Assembly (NCBI RefSeq): GCF_003364205.1
Contig: NZ_NXLV01000002.1
Location: forward strand, 124,001-188,000
Source of the DNA: Helicobacter brantae
GTDB taxonomy: Bacteria; Campylobacterota; Campylobacteria; Campylobacterales; Helicobacteraceae
Length of the DNA: 64,000 nucleotides
Direction: 5' to 3'
Notes under the pieces: model-generated
The model's input: only the letters and a program-made list of their open reading frames with translations
Database searches by the model: none
What the model was told of the DNA's origin: nothing
Part shown: positions 1 to 8,362 of the stretch, piece after piece
Layout: every line of letters starts with the position of its first letter
Position numbering within the stretch: position 1 is the stretch's first letter
Translations under genes and position numbers: made by a program

Positions 1-34
1 AAATATGATTGTTTTTGAATAGTTGAGGTGATGC

Positions 35-364
35 ATGTTTGATTCTATTATTAGAGCTTGGAGATGGATTAAAAAAATAGTCTTGACTATCATAAGATTT
101 GTTGACAATATTGTGTCTTGGTTTGAAAATCCAAATAGATTGCGAGAACTACAAGAAGATATGGACAATATTGCCGTTGCTGTGAAAGAAAAACTAGAGA
201 ATGGTGATTGTGGGCTTATAAAGTGCCTTTTTAACACGAGAGAGGGGGAGATTGTTGGAAGAGAAGAATCAAGCAATCCGTATGCTGAAGGGATGATAAG
301 TGATAGCTTAGATGAAGAAACCAAGAGGGTTTTTGGCAATAAAGATATGATTGTTTTGGAGTAG
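35..364 (+). CDS. small hypothetical protein with amphipathic N-terminus
   Basis: A 109-residue protein I do not recognise. The first 30 residues are hydrophobic and basic (several Trp, Ile, Lys), more like a membrane-surface helix than a cleaved signal peptide. The rest is acidic and probably helical. The ATG follows a purine-rich GAGGTGAT stretch at ribosome-site distance. It ends five bases before the TTG start of the next gene, so the two are probably co-transcribed. Function unknown. Confidence 0.6.
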   Translation: MFDSIIRAWRWIKKIVLTIIRFVDNIVSWFENPNRLRELQEDMDNIAVAVKEKLENGDCGLIKCLFNTREGEIVGREESSNPYAEGMISDSLDEETKRVFGNKDMIVLE

Positions 365-369
365 CATAA

Positions 370-690
370 TTGGATACCCAAACAATTGAAACCTTTAAAG
401 ACAAGGATATGATGTCTTTGAGTGAAGAAAATATTTTTTCGTGTGATAAATGTGGTGCTTGTTGTTGTCATATATCAACAATCCTTGAATTGCAAGAATA
501 CGACCTAGGGAATGGTGTTTGTAAATTTTTCGACATATCTACAAAAGAATGCAAAATATATAATACCCGCCCCTTAGTGTGTCGTGTAGATGAGATGTTT
601 GAGGAAAAATACAAATCACTAATGAGCAAAAAAGATTTTTATAAAAAGAATCTTGAAATTTGTGAGATGTTAAAAAAGGGTGAGATTTAA
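370..690 (+). CDS. YkgJ-type cysteine-cluster protein
   Basis: A 106-residue protein with the cysteine pattern of the YkgJ/UPF0153 family of putative zinc- or iron-binding proteins: CDKCGACCC near residues 25-33, then single cysteines in GVCKFF, KECKIY and PLVCR. The Tyr-Asn-x-Arg-Pro-x-x-Cys ending (YNTRPLVCR) is typical of the family. The start is uncertain: TTG at 370 has GGAG about nine bases upstream, whereas ATG at 409 or 412 has an AAGGA-like site. It converges on crcB and the two reading frames overlap by four bases at their 3' ends. Metal binding is inferred from the family; the substrate is unknown. Confidence 0.7.
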   Translation: MDTQTIETFKDKDMMSLSEENIFSCDKCGACCCHISTILELQEYDLGNGVCKFFDISTKECKIYNTRPLVCRVDEMFEEKYKSLMSKKDFYKKNLEICEMLKKGEI

Positions 691-1028
691 CCTCTCCCCA
701 CCCACATTCCCACCCCCACAGCAATCACACTCAAAGCCAAAGAACCACAAGCATAAAGAAGAGCTAAGAGGTAGCGAGAGTTTTGAAGAAGTGAGAAGAC
801 TTCAAAACTTAGTGTGCTAAGGGTGGTAAAAGAGCCTAAAAACCCTACAAAAATAAGCATTCTCCACTCATTTGTCCCAATCAGTGAATAAAGTAGCCCA
901 AAGATAAAGCTTCCTCCTACATTGATGACTAGGAGATTAGCAAGAGGGGAGAGTGGGAAAAAGCTCATCACTAGATAGCGACTTAGCCCTCCCAAAGCAC
1001 TTCCAAGCAAAACATAGAGCAAACTCAT
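687..1028 (-). CDS. crcB: fluoride exporter CrcB/Fluc
   Basis: A 113-residue membrane protein with four hydrophobic segments, the normal size for Fluc fluoride channels that work as dual-topology dimers in the inner membrane. The family motif GFLGSFTTLSTLS lies near residues 72-84, and an NxGGSF element (NVGGSFIFG) lies near residues 36-44. The start codon overlaps the stop of ccoI by four bases (ATGA), so it is translated from the same message. I saw no fluoride riboswitch, consistent with expression from the upstream genes. Recognition is firm; physiological coupling to the copper ATPase is not implied. Confidence 0.9.
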   Translation of the reverse strand: MSLLYVLLGSALGGLSRYLVMSFFPLSPLANLLVINVGGSFIFGLLYSLIGTNEWRMLIFVGFLGSFTTLSTLSFEVFSLLQNSRYLLALLYACGSLALSVIAVGVGMWVGRG

Positions 1029-3406
1029 AGCTTCACCCTTTTTAATCTCATCGCATTAAGCACGACAACAAGTGAGCTAAGACTCATACTTAGGGCTGCA
1101 AAGATTGGAGCGATATATCCAAGGGAAGCTAGAGGGATAGTGGTGGTATTGTAAAGCAGAGAGAAAAGGATATTTTGCTTGATATTTTTGAGTGTGCTTT
1201 GTGCGATAGAGAAAGTTTGGGAGAGTGAGTGCAAATCAGAGTGAAGCAAGACAATATCACTACTTGCGATTGCCAAATCATTGCGATCTGCCATAGAGAT
1301 TCCAATCTCACTTTGAGAGAGGGCTAAAACATCATTAATCCCATCACCTATCATTGCAATCTTTTTGCCCCTCTTCCTTAATCCCTCAATCACTTTAGCC
1401 TTTTGAGTGGGGGAGTGTTTGGAGTAAAACTCATCTATCCCTAACTCATTTGCAATTCTCCTCACCTCACTCTCACTATCCCCACTCAAAATACACATCT
1501 CTAGCCCCTTTTGCTTGAGAGAATCGATAACCTCTTTGGCATAGGGTTTGAGAGAATCTTGCAAGAAAAACACGCTTTGAAGCTCTCCTGCCACACTCCA
1601 CGCAAACACGCTTCCCTCTCCCTCCAAATGTGGGATTTCCACTCCTCTCTCTCTCAAAAATTCCACACTTCCTCCCAAAATCACTTCCCTCTCATATTGG
1701 GCTTCAAGCCCTTGGTGGCTGTGGATTTTGACTTCAGTTACTTGGAGAGTGGAGGGGAGGGAGAGATAAGAGAGGATTCCTTTGGCAATGGGGTGGATAT
1801 TTTTTTGCATTAGTCCTTCAAGTAAGGCAGGATTATAAGAGGAGAATTTGAGTTCTTTGATGACTTGGGGTGTGCCACAAGTGAGTGTGCCTGTTTTATC
1901 AAAGCACAGATAATCCACTTTCGCTAAAGTTTCCAAAAACTTGCTTTGCTTAAAAAGTATCCCCTCTTGATATGCCCTACTAAGCCCTACGATGCTTGAG
2001 ATTGGCGTAGCAAGTGCCAAAGCACAAGGACAAGCAATGATTATCACACTGATTGCTATCCTTAGAGCCTCATTGAAAGGGTGATGGGTGAAAAAGTAGT
2101 AGCAAAATGTCCCCAAAGCACACACAAGCACAAACTGAGAGAATCTTGCTGAAATTTTATTGGCTATCTCTTGAATAGCAGGTTTTTGAGATGAGGCGTT
2201 GGTGATGAGTTTGATAAGAGAGTTTAGAGAGCTATCTTCAAAGGTTTTAGTTGCTTTGTATGTGATATTTTGCATTAGATTGATACTTCCTGAAGTGAGA
2301 AGCTCTCCTTGAATCTTGGCTATGGGATTGCTCTCTCCACTGAGTGCGACTTCATCAAGCAAAGCATTCTTACTCTCTAGCTCTCCATCGATAACGATTC
2401 TCTCCCCTACAAGCACCTCAATTCTCTCTCCCACTCTCACTTCTTGAGGAGCGACTTCATAGATTTGCCCCTCTCTAAGCACTCTTAGGCTTTGAGGGAT
2501 TTGAGAGGAGAGGGCTTCTAGGATTTCTCCTGCTGAATTCTTGCTCTTTAGCTCCAAAAACTTGCCAATCAGCACAAAGGTAAGAATCATACTCACCGAT
2601 TCAAAATAGCTCTCCCCTCCACTCAAAGAGGCATAGATAGAATAACAATAAGTGATAAAGCTTCCTGAAAATACGAGCAAATCCATTCCCACAAAGCCCC
2701 TCTTTAGCCCCATAAACGCACTTTTATAAAAAATGCTTCCACTGAAAAACAGCACAGGGGTGCAGAGGATAAAAGAAGCGATATTGAGTAGAAGTGAGTA
2801 TTCTGAGCTAATCCCTTGAAAATAGCCTGAGTATTGGGCGATTGCAAGCCACATAATATTCATCGAGCAAAAAATCGCCACCACAAGTTTGATGAAAAAA
2901 TCTCTTTTCTCCTCTTGACTTTTTGCTCCCATTTGCTCCCCCACACTCACCCCATATCCCAAACTCTCAATAAGTTTGATAATGTCAGGAAGAGTGATTT
3001 TGCTCTCATCATAGGTGATTGTGGCTTTGTGATTGGTGTAGTTGATATGAGCTTCTAGCACACCCTCAAGCTTGTTTATCATCGTTTCATTGAGCCAAAT
3101 ACACGCCGAGCAGTGGATATTGTGGATTAAAAGCGTGATTTGAGAGTGCCCCTCTTGTGTGGTAGTAATGTATTTTTCTCTAAAAGAGCTAGATTGATAA
3201 TAAGAGTTTGAAAAACTAGTTTTTTCTTCTTTGGGGCTAAGGGTAGAGCCTTGAAGTTTGTCATAGAAGCTTTGGGCGTGGTTTTCTTTGAGGAGGAAAT
3301 ACACGCTTTTGCACCCATTACAGCAAAAATACAGCTCCACCCCCTCATCATTGCAGACTTGCAAAGAGTCTTTTGGAAAAGTATTTTGACAATGGCTACA
3401 TTTCAT
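1025..3406 (-). CDS. ccoI: CcoI/FixI-type copper-translocating P-type ATPase
   Basis: A 793-residue P1B ATPase. The N-terminus has a Cys-rich metal-binding domain (CSHCQ, then CCNGC near residues 28-32), followed by a heavy-metal-associated domain with the metal site HCSACIW near residues 97-103. The membrane CPC motif is in IACPCALALATP, the phosphorylated Asp in DKTGTLT, and the hinge in GDGINDVLAL. The extra N-terminal domain marks the CcoI/FixI branch, which supplies copper to cbb3 cytochrome oxidase, rather than the CopA detoxifying branch. It lies just after the thiol isomerase gene and overlaps crcB. Assignment to CcoI rests on architecture; the oxidase genes are not in this window. 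Confidence 0.9.
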   Translation of the reverse strand: MKCSHCQNTFPKDSLQVCNDEGVELYFCCNGCKSVYFLLKENHAQSFYDKLQGSTLSPKEEKTSFSNSYYQSSSFREKYITTTQEGHSQITLLIHNIHCSACIWLNETMINKLEGVLEAHINYTNHKATITYDESKITLPDIIKLIESLGYGVSVGEQMGAKSQEEKRDFFIKLVVAIFCSMNIMWLAIAQYSGYFQGISSEYSLLLNIASFILCTPVLFFSGSIFYKSAFMGLKRGFVGMDLLVFSGSFITYCYSIYASLSGGESYFESVSMILTFVLIGKFLELKSKNSAGEILEALSSQIPQSLRVLREGQIYEVAPQEVRVGERIEVLVGERIVIDGELESKNALLDEVALSGESNPIAKIQGELLTSGSINLMQNITYKATKTFEDSSLNSLIKLITNASSQKPAIQEIANKISARFSQFVLVCALGTFCYYFFTHHPFNEALRIAISVIIIACPCALALATPISSIVGLSRAYQEGILFKQSKFLETLAKVDYLCFDKTGTLTCGTPQVIKELKFSSYNPALLEGLMQKNIHPIAKGILSYLSLPSTLQVTEVKIHSHQGLEAQYEREVILGGSVEFLRERGVEIPHLEGEGSVFAWSVAGELQSVFFLQDSLKPYAKEVIDSLKQKGLEMCILSGDSESEVRRIANELGIDEFYSKHSPTQKAKVIEGLRKRGKKIAMIGDGINDVLALSQSEIGISMADRNDLAIASSDIVLLHSDLHSLSQTFSIAQSTLKNIKQNILFSLLYNTTTIPLASLGYIAPIFAALSMSLSSLVVVLNAMRLKRVKL

Positions 3407-3413
3407 TACTTAG

Positions 3414-3425
3414 CCCCTAGAGGGG
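3414..3425. other. short palindrome between thiol isomerase and ccoI
   Basis: CCCCTAGAGGGG, a 12-base near-palindrome able to form a small GC-rich hairpin in the 21-base gap between the dsbC-like stop and the ccoI start. The same 12 bases recur at 8329-8340 between two other operon genes. It may tune transcript processing or translation; there is no U-run, so a classical terminator is unlikely. Confidence 0.35.
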
Positions 3426-3427
3426 GA

Positions 3428-4168
3428 TTATTTGTTGATGATGTGTTCAAATGGAACGCTTTGGATTCCTGCTTTAGCAACATCTTCATTGTTTTGCATT
3501 ACAGCTTTTGTGCTGAGTTTTTTATCTTTTGGAGTGAGGGCAAAATCAGGGTTATACACCTCTCTCATAATCTTGAGTTTTTTTGCATTGTCCTTTACGC
3601 CAATCAATCTCTCATAAATCACACTTGCCTTACTTGCTGACTCTTCTCCCAAAAAGGCAACAAGCAAGATTTTGACATCGCCTTCTTTGAGTTTTTTCTC
3701 AACCTCTCCTAGCTCTTTTCTACACCCTGGGCATCGTGGATCTGACACCATATAGAAAGTTTTTTTAGGATTTTTTATATCCGATTTGAGTGAGATATAG
3801 CGAGTTTGCTTAAGTGAGGAGAAAAATTTGTCTAGCACTTTGGGATCAGGGGCTTTGCTTCCCTCAATTTTTTGATAAACATCTTGAATGAGAGCTAAAT
3901 CATCATTGTTTGAGGGGATTAGCACATTTGAAAGTCCCAAAACCATTTGAGCATCAGCACTGACAAAAACGGGAATCTTGCTTTTGGTTGCAGTGTCTTC
4001 TAAGATGACAAATTTCACATTTGGGCTAGATTTGAGATCATAGCTTTCAATAGCATTGATTTTTGCCCCTGTTTTTTGACTAAGATAAGTGCTGACTTTA
4101 TCCAAAAACGCCTTATCAGCCAAAGCAAAAGTCGCCAAAGCGACAAAGAGTGCGATGATTTTTTTCAT
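3428..4168 (-). CDS. periplasmic DsbC/DsbG-like thiol:disulfide protein
   Basis: A 246-residue exported protein. Residues 1-17 form a signal peptide ending in ALA. The N-terminal half looks like a DsbC-type dimerisation region; the C-terminal half is a thioredoxin fold with active site Cys146-Pro-Gly-Cys149 and the cis-proline loop near the end (SVPFEHI). Lys-rich helices follow the active site. It would isomerise or reduce disulfides in periplasmic proteins. It sits 13 bases downstream of htpG and 21 bases upstream of ccoI, so the three are probably one transcript. Whether it acts as isomerase, oxidase or reductant for cytochrome c maturation cannot be read from sequence. Confidence 0.8.
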   Translation of the reverse strand: MKKIIALFVALATFALADKAFLDKVSTYLSQKTGAKINAIESYDLKSSPNVKFVILEDTATKSKIPVFVSADAQMVLGLSNVLIPSNNDDLALIQDVYQKIEGSKAPDPKVLDKFFSSLKQTRYISLKSDIKNPKKTFYMVSDPRCPGCRKELGEVEKKLKEGDVKILLVAFLGEESASKASVIYERLIGVKDNAKKLKIMREVYNPDFALTPKDKKLSTKAVMQNNEDVAKAGIQSVPFEHIINK

Positions 4169-4181
4169 TTTTTATCCTTTG

Positions 4182-6032
4182 TTATAGAGTTTTCTCAATG
4201 AGAGTATTGAGTTGATTGCAAAAATCTTGAGCATTGCCCAAAGAGCCACTTTCTAAGAGCTTGGCATTGCCATAGAGGAGCGTGATTGTGCTTTTGAGTT
4301 TCTCTTCATCACTTAGAGTTTTTAGCTTTGTGATGATGGGGTGAGTGATATTAAGCTCTAAGATTCTCTCTTGTGGGAGGCTTTGCCCCATTTGAGCCAT
4401 CAAATTTGCCATCATCGGATTTTGTGCTTGAGTGAGAAGACAGAGTGGAGAATCCAAGTCTTTGGAGAGTTTAAACTCACTGATTGTATCGCTAATGCAA
4501 GATTTAAATTTTTCAATCAAAGGCTCAAACTCTTTTTTGACTTTCTCATCAATCTCTTCTTGCACTTCCTCTAGGGCTTCTTTGCTTGTAATGTCTTTAA
4601 ATGGAGTTTTCTCAAACTCTCCAATGCTTGGAGCAACAAAGCCATCAATCTCATCACTTAGCAATAAAACATCATAGTCCTTTTTGGTGTATTTCTCCAA
4701 AGTCGGAGAGTTTTTAAGCACTTCAAGATTTTCTCCCAAAAGATAATAAATGCTCTTTTGCTCTTTACCCATTGCTTCTTTGTATTCTTTGAGAGAGATT
4801 GTTTTATCAAGTTTGTGAGAGTAGAATCTAAGAAGCTCTAAAATTTTTTCTTTATTCTCAAAATCCCCATATAGCCCCTCTTTAAGCACATTTCCAAATT
4901 GAGAATAGAACTCTTTGTATTTTTCCTCATCTTTGCTTAAAGTGGCAATCTCGCTTAGAATCTTTTTGGTAGAAGCAGATTTGATAGTGGAGAGGATTTT
5001 GTTTTGCTGGATAATCTCACGACTGACATTCAGAGGCAAATCTTCAGTATCCACAATCCCTCGCACAAATCGCAAATATGAAGGAAGCAATTCTTTGTCA
5101 TCATCGGTGATAAATACTCTTTTGACATAGAGTTTAACGCCTGATTTGTAATCCACTCGATAGAGATCAAAAGGAGCTTTAGCAGGGATATAAAAGAGTG
5201 TGGTGTATTCTAGAGTCCCCTCAACTTTGGTGTGAATCCAAGCCAAAGGGTCGCTATTGTCGTGAGAGAGGGATTTGTAAAACTCTTTGTAATCCTCATC
5301 TTTGAGTTCGCTTTTGCTCATCTTCCATAGAGCTTTTGCAGAGTTGATTTGCTCGTTTTTCTCTTCTTTTATCTCTTCTTTTTTGCCATCTTTCTCTTCA
5401 GTTTTGACTTCAGTGTATTCCAAAAAGATTGGGAAAGCGATATGATCGGAGTATTTATCGATAATACTCTTTAGTTCCCATCTTGAAGCAAAGTTTTTAT
5501 CCTCTTCTTTGAGATAGAGGGTAATATCTGTCCCATAGCCCTCTTTGGAGCATTCTGTGATTTCAAACTCTCCTTTTCCATCGCTAATCCACGCATAAGC
5601 TTTATCTTCTGTAGCTTTTTTGGTTTGCACCACGATTTTATCTGCCACCATAAAGGCTGAGTAAAACCCCACACCAAATTGTCCAATGAGGGCAGAATCT
5701 TTTTTCTTATCCCCACTGAGGGCTTCTAGGAAGCTCTTTGTGCCTGATTTAGCAATCGTTCCTAAATGCTCGATTAAGTCTTGCTCATTCATTCCTATCC
5801 CATTATCACTGATTGTGATACTTTTGTTTTCTTCAAATTTGATTGAAATTTTGGGGTTGAAAGAGAGAGTTTTGTATTTATCATCTGTGAGAGTGAGGTA
5901 GTTGAGTTTGTCTAGAGCGTCTGAAGCGTTGCTGATAAGCTCTCGCAAAAAGATTTCTTTGTTTGAGTAAAGTGAGTGAATCATCAAGTCCAATAATTGA
6001 TTGATTTGAGTTTGAAAGGTATGTTTTGCCAT
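4182..6032 (-). CDS. htpG: Hsp90 chaperone HtpG
   Basis: A 616-residue bacterial Hsp90. The GHKL ATPase N-terminus shows the conserved ELISNASDALDKL, the DNGIGM nucleotide-binding motif and GQFGVGFYSAFMV lid region. The middle domain carries LPLNVSREIIQQN. The length is normal for HtpG. A charged Lys/Glu linker lies near residue 220-235. The gene is the first of a minus-strand run (htpG, thiol isomerase, ccoI, crcB) and is divergent from the sulfite-respiration cluster across a 372-base gap. Function as ATP-dependent dimeric chaperone of the cytoplasm follows from the family. Confidence 0.97.
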   Translation of the reverse strand: MAKHTFQTQINQLLDLMIHSLYSNKEIFLRELISNASDALDKLNYLTLTDDKYKTLSFNPKISIKFEENKSITISDNGIGMNEQDLIEHLGTIAKSGTKSFLEALSGDKKKDSALIGQFGVGFYSAFMVADKIVVQTKKATEDKAYAWISDGKGEFEITECSKEGYGTDITLYLKEEDKNFASRWELKSIIDKYSDHIAFPIFLEYTEVKTEEKDGKKEEIKEEKNEQINSAKALWKMSKSELKDEDYKEFYKSLSHDNSDPLAWIHTKVEGTLEYTTLFYIPAKAPFDLYRVDYKSGVKLYVKRVFITDDDKELLPSYLRFVRGIVDTEDLPLNVSREIIQQNKILSTIKSASTKKILSEIATLSKDEEKYKEFYSQFGNVLKEGLYGDFENKEKILELLRFYSHKLDKTISLKEYKEAMGKEQKSIYYLLGENLEVLKNSPTLEKYTKKDYDVLLLSDEIDGFVAPSIGEFEKTPFKDITSKEALEEVQEEIDEKVKKEFEPLIEKFKSCISDTISEFKLSKDLDSPLCLLTQAQNPMMANLMAQMGQSLPQERILELNITHPIITKLKTLSDEEKLKSTITLLYGNAKLLESGSLGNAQDFCNQLNTLIEKTL

Positions 6033-6404
6033 TGATATTCCTTGTGTTATGAAGTTAAAACTTGAGATTATAACAAGCTAAAGAAAAATTGTGGTTTTTA
6101 AATGGTTTAAAAACCTAAAGATATTACCCCTCTCTTTGTAAAATTGATATAGAAAAATATTTTTTATCCAAGTGTTTTACCAAAAAACTTATTTTTGTGT
6201 GTAGTTTAGTAACAGATAGTAAAGAGTTGTTTCCAAAATGTTTCATTTCCATTCTTTTGTATTTACTTTTGATTTACATAGCATTTATTTAGAACGCACT
6301 TTTTTGCAGAAAGTAGGAAAATGCTATTTACAAAAGTTAGTGCGATTCTTTGGTGGTGGGTTTGGCATTGCATTGGCTTATTTTTGTATTTCAAAGGAGT
6401 AGCA
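6033..6404. promoter_or_regulatory. divergent control region between htpG and mccA-like gene
   Basis: 372 AT-rich bases without a convincing gene. They contain a perfect 10-bp inverted repeat, GGTTTTTAAA (6093-6102) and TTTAAAAACC (6106-6115), with only three bases between the arms. Closer to the cytochrome gene are two interleaved inverted repeats: ATAGCATTT (6278-6286) with AAATGCTAT (6319-6327), and CGCACT (6295-6300) with AGTGCG (6339-6344). The interleaving would allow a pseudoknot in a leader RNA, or paired operators in DNA. No CIRCE element is present. The cytochrome gene's ribosome site is AAAGGAG at 6393-6399. Confidence 0.45.
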
Positions 6405-8318
6405 ATGAAAACATTGAAGTTGATTTTTTGTGTTTGCTTTGCGTTTTTGGGATTGTCTTTTGCCCAAGATGTCAGCAAACCAAGAACGCTAGAGGGATTA
6501 GTCAAGCAAGAAGATGACTTCTATAAATTTCTCAAAAAGAATCACCCAATCTTCAAATACCAAAAAGAAGGCAGAGTGATTGGGGAGATTAGACTAAGTG
6601 ATAGAAAAGAAGAGTTTATGGAAATCTCTGGAGGACCACTCTTTGCCAAAGATAATGGCTTAGAGCATACAGCAGTAACTTATCGATTGCCTTTTGAATC
6701 TTTCCTTGATTTACCCAACAAATTTGTAGGACCAAAGAAATGTGGTGAGTGCCACCCTGCACAATATAAGGCTTGGGAGAGATCAAGACACGCAAAGGTA
6801 GTGAGATTCCCTCACGAGCTTACAGAAATTGGTGGAGATATGAAAAAACCTCTTTACAATTCCCAAGCCACAGCATTGCCTAAAGGGATTGAGGCAAGTG
6901 ATGTGTTTGTAATGATTGGGACACCTAGGACAAAATATGGATTTATTGATAATTGGCTTGTAAGAGGGACATATCACGTTGAGAATGGTAGCTTTGGGAA
7001 ACTTACAGGAAATCTAGTCGCAGGTGGGAATCAATTTTCAAGATTTTGGGCTGAATTCCTAACACCAGAGAAAGCTAAACAAATCGCTTCATTTGTGCCA
7101 AACTTCCCTACTACAATGCCTGAATTTGGTGGAAGTGGAAGCTATGTGTGGGGGATCAACTCCTATGCTGCAACTTACAGAAAGAAAATGATTTTCCAAC
7201 CTGCAAGTGCGTATTGTGAAACTTGCCATACTTTCAAGTTTGACTTCAAGAGCAAAGATGAGCTTTATAAGGCTTTAGGAAATTCAAAAGAGCTTCAAAA
7301 ACACACAATCTCTAAAGGAATCTCTTGTGAAGAGTGCCACGGAGCAGGAGCACACCTCTATGGAGCTAGAGGAGCAGGAATGCCTTCAAATTGTGAGAGA
7401 TGCCACCAAAGGTTTGTCTATAATGAAGAAGACGCAAAGCTCAACCCCAAAAAACCATTTAACTCTTATTTCAAATCAGCAAACCCTGCTTGTGGAACAG
7501 AGGGAGCTCAAATGTATAGCTCAGCTCACTATGATAAAGGAATCAGATGTAGCACTTGCCACGATCCACACGAAGTAACTTCAAATGATTGGAAAGATCC
7601 ATACACTAAAACTGCATTGAAAAAGACTTGTCAAGATTGCCACGCTACTCAAGCAAGTTTCTTCCAAAAAGGTGGAATCCACGCCAAAGATAACTGCACC
7701 TCTTGCCATATGCCAAATATGATGAGCTGTGAAGATTTTAGTGCGATTCAAACTCCTGATTTTGGTGGATTTGACAATGTTCGTGCCGCTCATATTTGGA
7801 ATATCAAAGTCGATAAAACTGCCAAAACTCTCAATCCTCCAAAAGGCAAAGAGAGAAGCTCACAAGTCAAAGGCTGGACTATCGCAAGAGATGAAGAAGG
7901 CAAATTCTTTATTGATTTGATGTGGAGCTGTGGAAGAACAAGTGCAAGTGATATCAATCTTGTAGGACCAGGAGCAAGTGGTTGCCATAGTGCAGTTCAA
8001 TCTACATTGCCCAAGAAGTTGCATTTCACAAATCAAGAGATGATTTATGACAAAGTAATGGAGTGGCAAAACCCTGTAAAAGAGGGATACACCAAAATCA
8101 TTACAGGAATCAAAAAGATTGATAAGACTTTGGCAGACAAGCCTAAACTTGCAGTAGATAAAAAGTCAAAAGTTCTTCTCTTGACAAAAAAGGCTGAAGA
8201 GATTGCAGAAAAACTCGAAAAAGATGGCTCTTGGGGAGTTCATGGTCCTGCTTACTCTAAGAAAATTATCGATGAGGCATTGACTTATATCCAAGATGCT
8301 CAAAATATCTTGAAATAA
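6405..8318 (+). CDS. mccA: MccA-type octaheme cytochrome c sulfite reductase
   Basis: A 637-residue exported cytochrome (signal peptide to about Ala20). Seven normal heme sites CxxCH lie near residues 113, 271, 308, 330, 382, 409 and 431. An eighth, widely spaced site Cys509-X17-Cys527-His matches the expanded heme motif (CX15-17CH) that defines MccA/SirA sulfite reductases, which reduce sulfite to sulfide in the periplasm. Extra cysteines in NPACGTEG and MSCEDF are candidates for the copper ligands known in this family. The ATG at 6405 is chosen over one at 6321 because AAAGGAG and the signal peptide start there. It heads a cluster with its own electron donor and cytochrome c synthase. Recognition is from motifs and context. 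Confidence 0.88.
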   Translation: MKTLKLIFCVCFAFLGLSFAQDVSKPRTLEGLVKQEDDFYKFLKKNHPIFKYQKEGRVIGEIRLSDRKEEFMEISGGPLFAKDNGLEHTAVTYRLPFESFLDLPNKFVGPKKCGECHPAQYKAWERSRHAKVVRFPHELTEIGGDMKKPLYNSQATALPKGIEASDVFVMIGTPRTKYGFIDNWLVRGTYHVENGSFGKLTGNLVAGGNQFSRFWAEFLTPEKAKQIASFVPNFPTTMPEFGGSGSYVWGINSYAATYRKKMIFQPASAYCETCHTFKFDFKSKDELYKALGNSKELQKHTISKGISCEECHGAGAHLYGARGAGMPSNCERCHQRFVYNEEDAKLNPKKPFNSYFKSANPACGTEGAQMYSSAHYDKGIRCSTCHDPHEVTSNDWKDPYTKTALKKTCQDCHATQASFFQKGGIHAKDNCTSCHMPNMMSCEDFSAIQTPDFGGFDNVRAAHIWNIKVDKTAKTLNPPKGKERSSQVKGWTIARDEEGKFFIDLMWSCGRTSASDINLVGPGASGCHSAVQSTLPKKLHFTNQEMIYDKVMEWQNPVKEGYTKIITGIKKIDKTLADKPKLAVDKKSKVLLLTKKAEEIAEKLEKDGSWGVHGPAYSKKIIDEALTYIQDAQNILK

Positions 8319-8324
8319 CTTCAA

Positions 8325-8343
8325 ATACCCCCTAGAGGGGTAT
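8325..8343 (+). other. intercistronic hairpin after mccA
   Basis: ATACCCC (8325-8331) can pair with GGGGTAT (8337-8343) across a five-base loop. It contains the CCCCTAGAGGGG core also found at 3414-3425. It lies just after the mccA stop and before the TTG start of the next gene, with no U-run. It could protect the mccA message or set a different level for the downstream gene. Confidence 0.45.
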
Positions 8344-8362
8344 GTGCTACAAGGAGAAGACT

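Noticed and set aside
687-1100. Fluoride riboswitch for crcB
   Set aside because: crcB overlaps ccoI and no separate leader exists in which a riboswitch could lie.
6033-6404. CIRCE or HspR site for htpG
   Set aside because: The palindrome GGTTTTTAAA-TGG-TTTAAAAACC does not match the CIRCE consensus.
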